64,000 bases of DNA from Paramacrobiotus metropolitanus (lineage: Eukaryota; Tardigrada; Eutardigrada; Parachela; Macrobiotidae): the NCBI RefSeq assembly GCF_019649055.1, contig NW_026570315.1, positions 310,001 to 374,000 on the forward strand, in the 5' to 3' direction. Both the position numbers and the translations under genes were made by a program. Below are positions 20,204 through 31,050 of the stretch, piece by piece (positions within the stretch are counted from its first letter, which is position 1; every line of letters begins with the position of its first letter). Under the pieces are notes generated by a model, which saw only the letters and a list, made by a program, of their open reading frames with translations, searched no databases and was not told the origin of the DNA.

Positions 20204-21172
20204 TCATTTACAGCATTTAAGTAAGAAAACAAAAGAGATCGCACTTCGTTCGTCATATGGGTCAATAGACCCATTCTCTAACAAAAACATTGGAGGGCCA
20301 AATTTCAGGTCGTAGGATTTTTTCCGCGTCATCCTTAAATATTCCAATCCGAGCAAACGTCTCCGCGAGGGGGAAGAAACACACTTACAAATCTGGTAGC
20401 AATCCCTTCGCTGTTTAGCTGACTGGCGATGAAGTCGTTGTACTCCTCTGACACAAAAGTCGGCGTGAGGCTTTCGCTTACATTGGAGGGTCTTACTCAG
20501 TTCGTTGCGAGGTTCCATGTCAGTACCGTTGAAGGTCTGACTTCCACGAATTGATTTTGGCAGCCGCTTAGCAGCAACAACATGCGCATATGAAGCGTGG
20601 GTAGCTGGATGTGGTGCAGGCGGAGGGTTCGATCGGGGTCCATTGCCCGCTGGGATAAACTCAAGACATTTCCTTGCACCATGCCGCGACACTTCAACTT
20701 TTCGAGGTTTCCACAGTGTGCCATTTTTATCCATAGTATTCCTCTTCTCTTGGAGAAGATCCCAATCTCCCGGAGGATATCCAAAGTTTTCATCAATAAC
20801 ACGCGCAACAACAGGATCCATCTCATCATCACAGTACTGTATTATCCCCGGGCAGGGGTCTCACCACCAGTGGCGAGTCCACATTCTATCGCATAAACTC
20901 TATCACACAGTTTTTCCACTCCAATATTCAGTTCAGCGATATCCGTAGGCGACAAAAGGTTGTCCTTAGGAAGTTCCTCTACCGGACTTGGCAAGGTTGT
21001 AAACGTCGCAACTTTCAGCTGGTTCATGATGGCCACATTTTCGACAGTCAGCTCTTCGATCTTTGATTCCAAGCACTTTACATGGTTAACAAATTTCTTA
21101 AATTCGGGTATAAATTTTTCCCAATTAACTTTCTTAGAGCCAGAAAAGTCAAAAGAAAAGTCACAATCAGTC
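20204..21172 (-). pseudogene. Probable LINE ORF1 remnant with coiled coil
   Basis: Two overlapping minus-strand frames. The first (down to 20842) starts at an ATG near 21172 with an acidic/aromatic segment and a heptad-like helix (KCLESKIEELTVENVAIMNQL). The second (20204-20821) reads DPVVARVIDENFGYPPGDWDLL, then Lys/Arg-rich sequence and PPPAPHPATHASYAHVVAAKRL. Coiled coil plus basic, Pro-rich tail suits a LINE ORF1 protein; a LINE endonuclease lies at 58601-59933. There is no zinc knuckle or RRM I can confirm. It abuts or interrupts the gag-like ORF above 21188. Confidence 0.4.
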
Positions 21173-21187
21173 ATGTTTCCAAAATAT

Positions 21188-21898
21188 TCAGAATAGTTTC
21201 CAAAATGTAGTAACACTGGCTCCGTCTACCCGACGGTAGTGATGGCAGCGCTGATGTTTCATTACGGCCAGGCGGTGCACCAGCAGCAGGCGGTTCACAT
21301 GCAGCCGCTGGTATATCACCCTATCATTCGTGACAGTAGTATGACTTGGTGAAGAACGAACTGCTGTGCGGCCGGAGGGCTCCCGTCCGAATGCCCGGGC
21401 AGATGTTCGGCCGCGTACAAGTTGAATAAGCTTGCCGTTGAATAAGGCTACTTCGTCGATGTCATATCGACATGGTCCGTCGACGCGTTTTAGTATCGCT
21501 CGCAGTCCGTCGATTTCTCGTTGTTGGTCGGCAATCGCCTTGTTAAAGGCGGCCGTCTCAGCCTCCCACCTCTTCCGTTCGAGGCGGTGAGTTTCCGCCG
21601 ACTGTGCGCAAGTGCCTTCCGTTGAGTTTACGATTTTGTCAGCCAACACGATCTGTGTGATCAGTTGGTGACATCGTTTCCAAAGTTTGTTAACGTCTTC
21701 GATTTTCTCCGAGGGTGCTGCCGAGATCCACTTCCGTGCCGTGCACTCAAGCGCGCTGGCTTGGTACCTATCCTCGTGGGACTTTGTCGGCGTTCGGAAG
21801 CAACCGCCCGCGCTGCTGGGGGGTGATTCCGTCGGGCTGAAAACTTCGTCAGTTGGTGACGGAGTTCTCTCACTACCCGATCTGCCCAATTCAAACAT
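21188..21898 (-). pseudogene. gag: Gag-like coiled-coil ORF
   Basis: The 236-residue frame has a Ser/Pro-rich N-terminus, then a helix of about 90 residues (NKLWKRCHQLITQIVLADKI, RLERKRWEAETAAFNKAIAD, QQREIDGLRAILKR), an Arg-rich part and His-rich sequence. It resembles the coiled-coil gag N-terminus of the 19-kb element in design. It follows on the same strand from the repeat-containing frame at 22023-22598. Confidence 0.45.
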
Positions 21899-22022
21899 GG
21901 GTGTTGACGGTTTCGTTGGTTTCGTTGGTCGACAGGTTGACTTGTTGACGACTTGGTCGACTTTACCGTTGGTTGAGCTTCTTTTGCTCGAGTCGACCTG
22001 CCTTCAGTTAGTGAAGGTTGAC

Positions 22023-22598
22023 CTAACGGTGAAACGGCCCGTTCGCTGGTTGCAGGCAGGTTGGTCGGTGATCCAGCTGGACGAGGGCCGCTTCGTGGCG
22101 GTGCATCGGTATCTTCCGCTCTGAACGTTGGTTTGGTCGGCTGGACTCCGATTCCGACTTGTTGACGGTTGGTTTCTGTTCCGAACTAGTCGTTTGAGGT
22201 TGACCGACCTTCGTGGTTGGTTCCTTCTGAACGACCTCTGTGGTCGGTTGCTGTTGACCGACCTCCTTAGTCGGCTGTTGTTGGCCGACTTCCATTGTAT
22301 GTGGTTCGTCGACCATCTGTTGGTCGACTTCCCTTATCGGTTGATGTTGACCGACTTCCGAGGTCGGCTTCTGTTGACTTGACTCCTTGGTCGGCCATTT
22401 CCGACTGACCTCTGTGGTCGGTTGTTGTTGACCGACCTTCTGAGGTTCATCCGTTTTGTTTGGTGATTTACGTCCAACCTGGGCGGCTGTCGTAGACGTT
22501 GTCGAGACTTGAGCTTTACGTAAGCTCGACTGAGTTCCTTCCGTTGGAGTTAGAATGGTCGGTGCGCCTTGTGGGCGCTCCGGACAGGCATGAGACAA
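22023..22598 (-). pseudogene. gag: Gln/Thr-rich tandem-repeat ORF, likely gag N-terminus
   Basis: The 191-residue frame contains about six to eight degenerate repeats of E-V-G-Q-Q-Q-P-T-(K/T), encoded by a roughly 30-bp tandem repeat at about 22180-22440. It ends in a charged Ser-rich tail. Low-complexity linkers of this type are common upstream of capsid in large gag proteins. No other domain is present. Confidence 0.45.
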
Positions 22599-22619
22599 TG
22601 TTGACTCAGCTTGCAGCTG

Positions 22620-22755
22620 TACCGCATGGGTGTTTCTAAAAGGTGGTGACCACGGTTGTGGGCGTGGTCGCTGTGGGCGTGGTCGGTTGTGGGCGTGGTC
22701 GTCAGTGGTTGAGTGTGGTTTAGAGTGGTCATATGTGGTTGTGGTCAGTGGTGGT
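22620..22755 (+). repeat. GTGGTCGTGGGC low-complexity repeat
   Basis: Degenerate repeats of TGTGGGCGTGGTCG followed by GTGGTTGTGGTCAGTGGTGG. Simple sequence on the promoter-proximal side of the repeat-containing gag frame. Confidence 0.7.
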
Positions 22756-23564
22756 CAAAAACTTCCGATTCAATGTTCACTATTTAATATTTCGGCAGAT
22801 TTTTATTGTGGCCTTACGCGCATTGTACGGCTAAATAGGTGAATATATATTAATAATTATGCTAACAAAATGTATTTACAGCGGAAGTATTTACATTAAA
22901 ATTACAGCGGAAGAAGGGTTTGCAAATGTCAGCTAACGAATTTTACGGATCTTAAACTGGAGTCATATAGTGGTGGAGCTATGGCACCGCGATATTCTGC
23001 GGCTTTTTTTGACTTTAACAAAAATTGTACTTCAGTACTCGTTTTTTGGTATTCATCTGTATACGCGCATTGTTAAAATTTTTACCCGTCATCGCTTTAG
23101 TTGACCATTAAATGAACAGTAGGTGCATATTTCATACGCTAGCTACGATGTTATACTTGGGATTAAAAAAATGCTTACTTATTTAGCACTTTTATTGACA
23201 AAGAACAATATGACATGACACCCTTGACAACGAAAACAGAATCCCGTATGATGCAAAATGCCAGCAAACAACGATTGCCTAAAGAAAACAAAGCCATGAA
23301 GCCGCACTTTTAACTAAACATTCATGCCATAAGTTGCATTATTAATACAAAAATATGTAATCGCGCGATCAAAACCACAAGAGGATGATATGAAAAAATT
23401 TGCTGGTTATGATTTCAGTTTATAGAAGCTTCCCCACAACCAGTATCAAATAATAATAGTGCGCTAACCGCAATGCCGAATTATTACAAAATGAAGCACA
23501 ACTCGAGCAAAAAATTATTGAAAAGATGACAAATATTTCCCTACCAATGGCTACCATAGTGCAG
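22756..23564. other. AT-rich sequence, no gene recognised
   Basis: No frame with identifiable content. Possibly single-copy DNA. Confidence 0.4.
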
Positions 23565-23849
23565 CTAAAAAGTGATGGCACTTTCCAAAACTTTTGCATA
23601 TACCGATCCTAGCTTAGCCTTTGTGCTAGGGCTGACCAAATATTCTTTTGGCTCTGACCCTGGATGTTTTGAGGCATATAGGTTAACGCAAGCCTTGTTA
23701 ACGTGAAGGTATACATTTCTCTGTTGCTCTTCAAACTGGTGGGTTTCTGGGTTTTTGAACGAACGTGGTCCACGCGTAACAAATACCAGATCATCCGGAG
23801 CATCTCTGTCGCGAGCAAACTTTCCGCCGCATCCACAGCAAGAACTCAC
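23565..23849 (-). CDS. Cys-rich small ORF, exon-like, unknown
   Basis: A 94-residue open frame starts with SSCCGCGGKF, a possible Cys cluster. It continues with DDLVFVTRGPRSFKNPETHQ and RNVYLHVNKACVNLYASKHPG, an ordinary globular-looking composition. The first codon is not ATG; the sequence upstream (CCACAAACAAG) could be a splice acceptor, so this may be a last exon. The VYLHVNKACV segment is reminiscent of zinc-binding modules in some DNA-transposon-derived proteins, but I cannot name a family. A SWIM fragment lies 1.3 kb upstream on the same strand. Confidence 0.35.
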   Translation of the reverse strand: MSSCCGCGGKFARDRDAPDDLVFVTRGPRSFKNPETHQFEEQQRNVYLHVNKACVNLYASKHPGSEPKEYLVSPSTKAKLGSVYAKVLESAITF

Positions 23850-25192
23850 TTGTTTGTGGCAATCAACTAGTTTCAGATTTCATACTGGCTTGGAATGGGA
23901 GACGGTTTGGATGCATGATTTAACGTACGAATTTGCATCCAAACTCCAGTGGTTTCTGTTTTAGAATAAAGAAGGAAGCAATAATACCGTTTCTCAAGCA
24001 TAATAAAGTTTTCTATGGTATATACAGTAATGTACTGTACTTCATAAAGGTGGTAGGGAAACCTGCCGTATGCATGGCGCCCTTAGCCTTAGGTGCCACC
24101 ATCTTTCTGAAGTACAGGTTATCATAAATATTACACTGTAAAAATTAGTAAAACACTACGTTACTAGGAAAGTGCACTCGCTTGTAGCGGGCACTGTATG
24201 ACCGAAGTGTAGCAGGGCTAGATTACAAGAAAACGTTATAATGTAAGAGAAAGAGTAAAATAAACTGATATCCATACTGTATAATCCAGTTCAGTGTAAT
24301 ACAGTATTATTTGCAATAATGCCGTGTATACTGGGCGTGACCAAACGCGTTCCACCATTTTCGGCTACTGTTGAAGTCAACCAGCTGGTGGTTTACGTTG
24401 TGCCTTGACAATGACTCATGTAAACGGCTGCTATTAAAGCTGTGTGGCATTGATGGATCATGTGGTATTAGCTGCAATATTTTGTATTTACCTGTTTACC
24501 TGCGATTTACTGCATTGTTATATTATGTTATGCTGGACTGGATTATGTACATATAATGTAATTAGGTACTCGTATAATGCGGTATTATGTGCAATATGTT
24601 CCTGTATAACTTAAAGATGTATAGAAGTGTTGCCACAGGTGACGTTTGATCACGTGACAAGAGCTGGTGGAGCGGAAGCGATTTTGCTCGTAAGCTACAA
24701 CGCTATTCGGCCCATGTTCGTACCTCCCTTGCTCACCAACCAAGTGGAGTTTTAACAAGCAGATTGTGCCGAAATAATTAACATACAGGGATAACTTAAC
24801 TTGGGAACGTAGAAGAAGGATTTCTGCGGCACCAAAGTTACAGCTACAAACAAATTTCCTAGTTACCCATACTGCCGCGGATTTCGGTTGAAAATGCTTA
24901 TATTTGCTGCAGTTGATTATTTCTGTTGGCGCTTCGGGTAAATTCGCTGTCGGTTTTGCCACGGTTGGGCTTTTTTTCGGCTCGAGACGTCACGAGCTCT
25001 GTGGCAACCTTCTATACTCCATGTATACTTAAAAGATGTATACCATAATTTTCAATTTTTGAATTTTATTTTAGTAATTACTCAGTGCGCCAAGATATTA
25101 ATTTACGTGTACGTCGCTGCGTTGCCTGCTACACGGACAAATTTCGCACAAAAATTGGTTTAATTAAGGGTTTTTAGAGTGTATCTCATTAG
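23850..25192. other. No gene recognised
   Basis: AT-rich, with one 125-residue minus frame (24585-24962) lacking recognisable motifs. It could contain introns if the flanking minus-strand fragments belong to one gene. Confidence 0.35.
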
Positions 25193-25560
25193 TCAATACC
25201 TTTCGGTGCGCGAAGTTGAAGCTTGACGGAGATCGTTAGGTTTGTTACCACTCACTGCAGACTTTGAAGAAAGGGTGGTAACGGGTGGCTTTCGTTTCTG
25301 TGGACCTTTACGCGGTTTCGACCCAGCTCCCTTGGGTACACCAGATTTCATATAAGACTGCAGCCCATGCCGGCCCTTCTCGGTATCGCTGCGTTTGTTG
25401 AACCACTCAACGAACTTTGGCATAACATTCAAATGCATGGCGACGCAAAACGAATGCTCACAGAATCCTTGCATACGAAACATCTGGCAAGTTTTGCCAC
25501 ACCCAATACGTCCGTTAGTCGTGACTGCGTCGACCTGAACATAAGACTTGTTCGACGTGG
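25193..25560 (-). pseudogene. SWIM-type zinc-finger protein fragment
   Basis: The minus strand reads VDAVTTNGRIGCGKTCQMF and RMQGFCEHSFCVAMHLN, matching the SWIM pattern with a final C-x-H. Then FVEWFNKRSD and a basic tail with GVPKGAGSKPRKGPQKRKPP. The PKGAG-K-P-RKR tail after a SWIM finger is typical of a family I recall from sponges and cnidarians. SWIM domains bind DNA or proteins and occur in MULE-type transposases and in host genes. Only the C-terminal end is present; the upstream part runs into the non-LTR remnant. Confidence 0.6.
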
Positions 25561-25562
25561 AT

Positions 25563-26297
25563 TCAGCAACGAAAAATGTGTTTTCTCGCGTGGGATGGGA
25601 TGAGATGCCACCATTTTTTCAGAGCAGCAATATTCCGGGCAATATCAAGCGCGTTGCAAACTGCTTCCAGACCAACTCCTTGCAGATGCTGCAATAATTC
25701 TCCAGCAGGATCCCTGTAATACTTCGTATTAATAATAATAATTATTAAAATTGTATTTTTAGTGGTAATCATAAAACTAATAACAGTGGTCACCAAGAGC
25801 ATTATTCTTCCGAATGTTTCGAAAGCTAACGCCGCGAAAATGTATCTGCCGACGAGGTACGCATATTGTCTGGTCTTCCTGTCTTCGGCCTGGGCAGTGG
25901 CAGTTCCCGCCGCTGTTGAATTAGACTTGATGTGCGATAAAGCGACGGTGTCGACGCAGGTGACGTCCCAAGCTAAGCACATGCCACGTCTCCAGGCAAA
26001 CGTCGTGCATCCGTCCGGACGTCGCTCGGACGTGTGGGATGTGCCGCGGGGCTCGAGCTTCGCCGGGATACCCGCCGATACTAATGATCGGCACACAATA
26101 CTGTTCAGCCCGCCATGGCGAGGATGTCTACCGGCGGAGAAGGAGCATGACAAACCGTGGTGGCCATACACGTCAACTGGTTTGCGACATTTCGCACAAG
26201 AGTGTGCTTCACAGATTACTGCGCCCAACCTAAGCCCGACTGAAATCTTTAAAGTGTCGTCATCGAGTAGGTTTCCGATATGTGCCCAAGGAAGCAC
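25563..26297 (-). pseudogene. Non-LTR reverse transcriptase C-terminal region, second copy
   Basis: Contains CAKCRKPVDVYGHHGLSCSF, SAGRHPRHGGLNSIVCRSLV, SAGIPAKLEPRG, RRPDGCTTFAWRRGMCLAWD and VTCVDTVALSH, the same Cys/His-containing C-terminal architecture as 11377-12594. After about residue 180 the frame becomes hydrophobic and AT-rich (poly-Ile), so the real protein end is near 25780. A short AATAATAATAATT microsatellite lies at about 25731-25750, perhaps the element's tail. 5'-truncated. Confidence 0.75.
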
Positions 26298-26572
26298 ATA
26301 TCGGAAGCATATGTTGTTGTTGTGTCTGTGGGTGACTCAGTTCACAGGTATTATTATACAGTATGCTACGGTACAGTATAGTGTAAAATGGTAGTACAAT
26401 GTAGTACGTCCTATACTACTGCGCTGACCAGTATGACATCACAGTGTTAAGTGGCCTTGCACTTTGCTGCCTACGTCACAGAATGCGAGCCGCGTACAAA
26501 AGTTACAAAAAACGATTAATCATGCCTATGTTAAGCTATGGAAGTTTTCCATGCACGCTGGTAGGCTGCCCT
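26298..26572. other. No gene recognised
   Basis: Contains AGTACAATGTAGTAC-type TA-rich palindromes at about 26355-26415; otherwise unremarkable. Confidence 0.4.
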
Positions 26573-27016
26573 TTAAGTCCTGAAAAGCGGTCGTTCTGAC
26601 GTCACAAGGAAATTTGCGAATTTTCGCGCTAAAATCGACCTAGAACCACGACTTTTCCGGTGTCGGTGTCGGTTATGGTCGGTTGTCCTTCGTCCGAGGT
26701 CGGAAATCGGGCTCTCGTAGCGAGCCCGCTGGCCGTCAGCTGGTCGGGAATTCCGTGCATTTGGGAATGCTGTCCGCTCTTGGGTAGAAGAGACAAAAAC
26801 TGTGCTCACCAGCTGTTGCAGGGATCGCTTCAGCGATCAACCCGTTTATCCCAGCTCTAAGACGGTAAGATCTGTGTGATCTACAGTCAAGGCAGAGGCT
26901 GCTTCGGCAGTCAATCTGACAGTTACTGGTACTGTTTAGGTTCCTCCAAAAGTTCTCCGAAAACGAAGCCTTTACCGTCTCCTCAGACGGTTCGTGCAAT
27001 CGAAAACCAAACGATT
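26573..27016 (-). pseudogene. gag: Leader and gag start of a truncated LTR element
   Basis: This is the internal sequence immediately downstream (minus strand) of a primer-binding site. The frame 26573-26809 is Arg/Ser-rich. No capsid sequence follows, so the element is truncated after its first about 450 bases. Confidence 0.45.
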
Positions 27017-27026
27017 CCTGCTACCA
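27017..27026 (-). other. Primer-binding site, initiator-Met tRNA type
   Basis: On the minus strand TGGTAGCAGG directly follows the LTR end ...CTGTTACA. The first nine bases match the complement of the 3' end of an animal initiator-Met tRNA (TGGTAGCAGAGG). Position and sequence together identify the PBS. Confidence 0.75.
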
Positions 27027-27438
27027 TGTAACAGGAGAACGCAGGGAGCTCACAAATGTCTTTATTGACATAAAAGCTGAACAATCCTGCGTAATAGCAG
27101 AGAAAAGAACAATGAAGCCTATTCTAGAAACGTGTCGCTAGAGAGTTCTTGAGCGTCTGACCAGACGTGAAAGAATGCTGGCGGCAAGCACGTGCGTGAT
27201 GCTGGCCATACGTATCAGCTGTGATGCTGCACAGACTGGACTCAACCCAACGCGAGCGTATGAAAGTTGAGTGGTGCTGCGAAAGAGGGACGAGAGAGAA
27301 AGTACAGCTCAGTGTGTGCGCACGCGGTATATCCGCTTCAGCGGATGAGTGCAGTGCAGCAGCACATGTACGTAAGTGAGAGAAGCGAACACGGCATGTG
27401 AGTGCAAATACGCCCTGTGTGGGCGGGAACGACGCACA
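27027..27438 (-). mobile_element. 5' LTR, about 412 bp
   Basis: On the minus strand it begins TGTGCGTCGTTCC (27438) and ends CTCCTGTTACA (27027), directly before the primer site. The poly(A) signal AATAAA occurs in TGTCAATAAAGACATTTG near 27060. Length and poly(A) context match the 416-bp family, though the sequence differs. The outer boundary is placed by the TG/CA rule only. Confidence 0.65.
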
Positions 27439-27837
27439 GGCTCGTATGCCTGATAGGCTGCTTGATCTTGATCATCTTTTACTGACCTTCAATTACCTTC
27501 GACTAAAAATTTAAATTAAATTTAGTAAATTTACTCACTGAATTTTATTATTTAACTGTGAGAATCATTTAACTGGATTTGCCATGTGGGTCACGACGCT
27601 GCGGACTTCTCAAAGCACCTGGTTTGTTTGTTTGTTTGGTCAGCTTAACGTCTATAACCATCAGGTAAAGCACTCCGAATAGGTACAGTAGTAAAGCAGC
27701 CCGAATAATTTAAAAAATAATTTTAAAAAATGATTGTAAGTCAAATATGTAGCGATTTGTTTATTAAAATAATTTGTTCATAATTTAAGTTACCAAATTT
27801 AATTTACCTAATTAATTTATTACGTAAATAATTGGCT
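27439..27837. other. AT-rich spacer with dispersed repeat
   Basis: 27622-27676 carries the (TTTG)n-TCAGCTTAACGTCTATAACC repeat also found at 20038. The remainder is AT-rich (TTTAAATTAAATTTAG and similar) with no coding content. Confidence 0.6.
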
Positions 27838-28020
27838 ATGGCTATTTTGCCGCAGTATTCTCCTGTGCGTCAAAATAGCCTTTTGCTATGTTGCCGCACA
27901 CTGCGTTCAAATAGCCTTTAGCTATTTTGCAGCGGTATGGTAGGCAAACTAGCCATTTGCTATTTTATCGCACACTGCGTTTAAACAGTCTTTTGCTATT
28001 TTGCCGCACTATTGTCGTAA
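27838..28020 (+). repeat. AATAGCC palindromic repeat array
   Basis: Four degenerate units of CTATTTTGCCGCA(N)CAAAATAGCCTTTTG. Each half-unit is palindromic. The same array occurs inverted at 35655-35755, on the far side of the degenerate element, and split by a solo LTR at 16664-17175. It could be the sub-terminal repeat of a DNA transposon or a local satellite. Confidence 0.7.
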
Positions 28021-28189
28021 CTGATTTGCAACAGTAAAGTGAACGGCCATTTAGTAAAGTTTGTACTGGATGTGAGCTACTGCCGTAAATCGAGATTAGC
28101 TTATCTCGCTGAAATTCGCTAGCTCACATTCTTAGGGAGGTTGATTTACAACTGGGATAGAATATTGTGCATTGAGATTTCGCCCGCAC

Positions 28190-28573
28190 CTAAACATACA
28201 GAACACTATCAGCAGCACAGCACAGAGGGCTGTGAGTGAATGAGACTGTGTTGTGTACAGCAATTAAGCATACGGCAAAGCGCATGGCAAGTGGCCAGCG
28301 TGCGCGCAAAATCATGACTAAACAGGAATTAGCGGCTGAATGAACCGTAACATGGAGAAAGCCTATCTGAGGTACAGGGCAGATCCAACACGAGCAAACG
28401 AACGCTGATTGGCCGAGACGTAAAGTCGTAGGCGCGGCAAGGCGTAGCCGAGCCGGAGTCGAGGCCGATACGGCGTACAACAACGAGTGCGATTACATGT
28501 GCGAGTCACCACATCGGAAGCAAGACTGTCGCTGGCTGCCATCTCGTAGGCTGCCATAGCGACGGGCCCAACA
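28190..28573 (-). mobile_element. 3' LTR of degenerate gypsy-like element
   Basis: From about 28330 to 28573 it matches the LTR at 63120-63532 (GGGCAGATCCAACACGAGC, GCTGATTGGCCGAGACG, CCATAGCGAC, CCCAACA at the end). Below 28330 similarity fades, so the lower boundary is approximate. Internal sequence starts at 28574 with TGGCTCTGGGCGGGAGTCC, nearly the same as at 63533. Confidence 0.65.
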
Positions 28574-29559
28574 TGGCTCTGGGCGGGAGTCCAAGTCCCT
28601 GCGAAGGACATCGGCCTCATACCGTCCCAGTGCCTGCTCCGCACACGACACTATTGGTGTCGGTGGCTACGCCTCGGGGGTGTCCGGTGTGGGTCTCTTC
28701 TGTCCTGCGTTCTCCTCCGGACCCGTGGCGGCGATACAACTCACGACAGAAATCCGAAGTTCGGTCGGGTTTCTTGTTGGACCGGTGTGGCCTTTGTTGG
28801 CGAACAGCCGTAACGGCAAACATGAAAGTAAAAATAAAACATCAGTCTCTCTCTAATTAAATTCTAAATAAACAATATTTCAGGGTTAGAAAAACCGAGT
28901 TAGAATCAAAAAACAATCAAATTCTTTGGTCCGGGTCTTTGGTCTGGAGCTTATTCCGACTAGAGGATGATCCATGAACGGGCCTCCGTTCCACTTGATG
29001 TCCAGCCATTCGGGTCCGAGGCATCGGCTCTCGGTATACCCGATGGTACCGGTTCGATTCGCGAAGGGACCGGCATGAAATTCACTTTCCGACCGGGAAT
29101 CCTCCGGGAAAAGCTGAATGGAACCTCCGTATCCGGGGTGCGTAGGTAAGGTTAGTGGAGAGGCAACGTCGCGGTCGCGGAACCCGTAAGGCATTCTCTC
29201 TGGGTATGAAATAAGATCTATTAGGTCTTCGGATGAGGAAATCGTCTAATGAAATACTCGTATACCGAGGTTTCTTCCGGGCAATAACCGTAATTTCGCG
29301 GTGGGCAAAACCCTTATTTTAGGTCCTGTCGCCTATTGGGCAACAAAGATAGGGTTATCGCCGGGCTTCCGACGTTAAATGCTGGGGTAGTCTCGGTGTC
29401 CGAGGTAGTCCGGGTCCGGTAGGTATGGTGGTCATCAAAGGACAAGTCGGTACCGGGTAAAATGCTTTCCGGGGTTCCGGATGCTCCGGTCCCAGAGAGG
29501 ATCGTCCACGTCCCTATTGGGGACGTCGCGATTTCTATAAACCGGTTTTATGCCGCGCC
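28574..29559 (-). mobile_element. 3' internal region of degenerate gypsy-like element
   Basis: Closely related to 63533-64000 (CTTTGGTCCGGG, ATTCCGACTAGAG). The minus frame 28886-29194 (GPEWLDIKWNGGPFMDHPLV) has no recognised domain. It corresponds to the region after integrase. Neither env nor the long 3' ORFs of the 19-kb element are present. Confidence 0.5.
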
Positions 29560-31050
29560 GTGTACCTTATGGGGTCCGGCTGCCCTTTCATTCTTTTATC
29601 AGTAGCCTTTGGCCGGGGCTCCACCACCGAAGTGGTAGTCTTCCGAGCCCAGGGCTTCTTAGCTGTTTTAGCTGGTTCGGCCTATCCTTCGGTGATTCTT
29701 TCTAGGATGTCCTTGTGGCTTCATCCTCGGCTACTTGGGCCTCTTCTGGAACTTCTTGAGCCTCAAGCCTCAGCTTTTCACCGCTTTCCTTTCGCTTCTG
29801 AGCCGGGGGTTCAGCCAGGTTACTGGTTGATGGATTCGGGACCGGTGTGTCGGATCGCTTATTTCCCGCTTCTTAACCGGTTTCTTCTCTTTAGCCGGCT
29901 TTTCCTTCGGTGGTTTGAACTCCTTCGCCTTCTTCGTAGTAACTTCGGGCTTCTTGGCTAAGTCCACCGGCTTATCCGGGGTATCCTCGACTGATTCGGC
30001 TAAGTCCTTAGGTTTCTCCGCGATAGCCTCGGGTTTGTCTTGTAAAACCGAAGCCTCCGGTCCGGTGACATTAGTACCTCGTACCTTTGCGGTTGGGACC
30101 CTCGGCTCGCCTTGTGAGCCCGGATCGTCCGGTACGATAACGTTAATTATCCGTACCTCTGCGGATGCAAGGTCATTCCTGTCAGTTATAACTTTGCATT
30201 TGGTAAATGGGGGTGTTTTTTGGGATGGGCATTCTGTTGGTCTTTCATCCGACCGCTCGAAGAGACCTTACTTGAGCCTCATCCGTGAAACCTCCGGGAT
30301 CGAGAGCTTGGTCCGGATACTTTCGGTTTCTTTTCTTCTGTTCCTTCCGTTGTACATGGAGAGACCATATTAGGATTTCATCCTTGAAGTTTTCAAAGTT
30401 GAGTACCTGCTCGAGTTCTTCATGAGGGTCGTTATCGTCGGGTCTTGCAAACGGCCATCGAGACAGAGCCTCCGCATTATCGCAGAAAACTCCGGGTTTA
30501 TACTCAATGGTAATGTCCTTGCCTTGCAGAGCCAATGCCCTCCGGGTTAGCCGGGGCCCGCCCGGGGGTTGATGCCGGGTCTATTGGACTCACAGCGCAT
30601 CAAGTTTTGCAAGGCTCGATGGTCCTTTCGTGCGGTGAAGGGTTCGTGGTCAATGAAGTGTTTGAACTTCTGGACGGCCCAGACTAAGCCATTCCCGACA
30701 CTCGGGACATTCGGGTCTTGTCATTCCCGTTCGCTCACTCCGTAGTTCTTTCCGGCTGCGTGGAGAACTCGGCTGGCAAACGCTACCGGGTGTCCTTCTT
30801 GAGACAACACCGCACCAAATCCGTCTCCACTGGTGCCAAAGTCGTTGGTATCGGGATACGCTTCATTATGTATCATCTCCCGGCCCGGCCATTCAACACC
30901 CGATTTTGACGGTCGCCGATGGTATTATGGATCTGGGCTTTGATTTGTCAGTTCCATAGGACCAGACAGCAGTATTTCCCGATTCCGTCCTGTTAGCGCA
31001 GACATCTGTTCTGCCAGATGCTTCTGGTATCGGGATCGGGGTTTCCCCGA
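29560..31050 (-). pseudogene. pol: Degenerate pol: RNase H and connection of gypsy-like element
   Basis: Minus frame 30245-30535 has ALQGKDITIEYKPGVFCDNA and EALSRWPF, homologous to ALQGHQFKIEYKPGKHCDNA and DALSRAPI of the 19-kb element. At about 30700-30860 the minus strand encodes the RNase H stretch GAVLSQEGHPVAFASRVLHA. 29560-30100 encodes a Lys/Pro-rich segment (KPEVTTKKAKEFKPPKEKPA). I found no RT palm motifs upstream, so protease and RT appear deleted. Confidence 0.65.

Noticed and set aside
28993-29080. tRNA-like GGTTCGATTC box B motif near 29050
   Set aside because: No matching box A or cloverleaf could be formed around it; it is probably part of the element's internal sequence.
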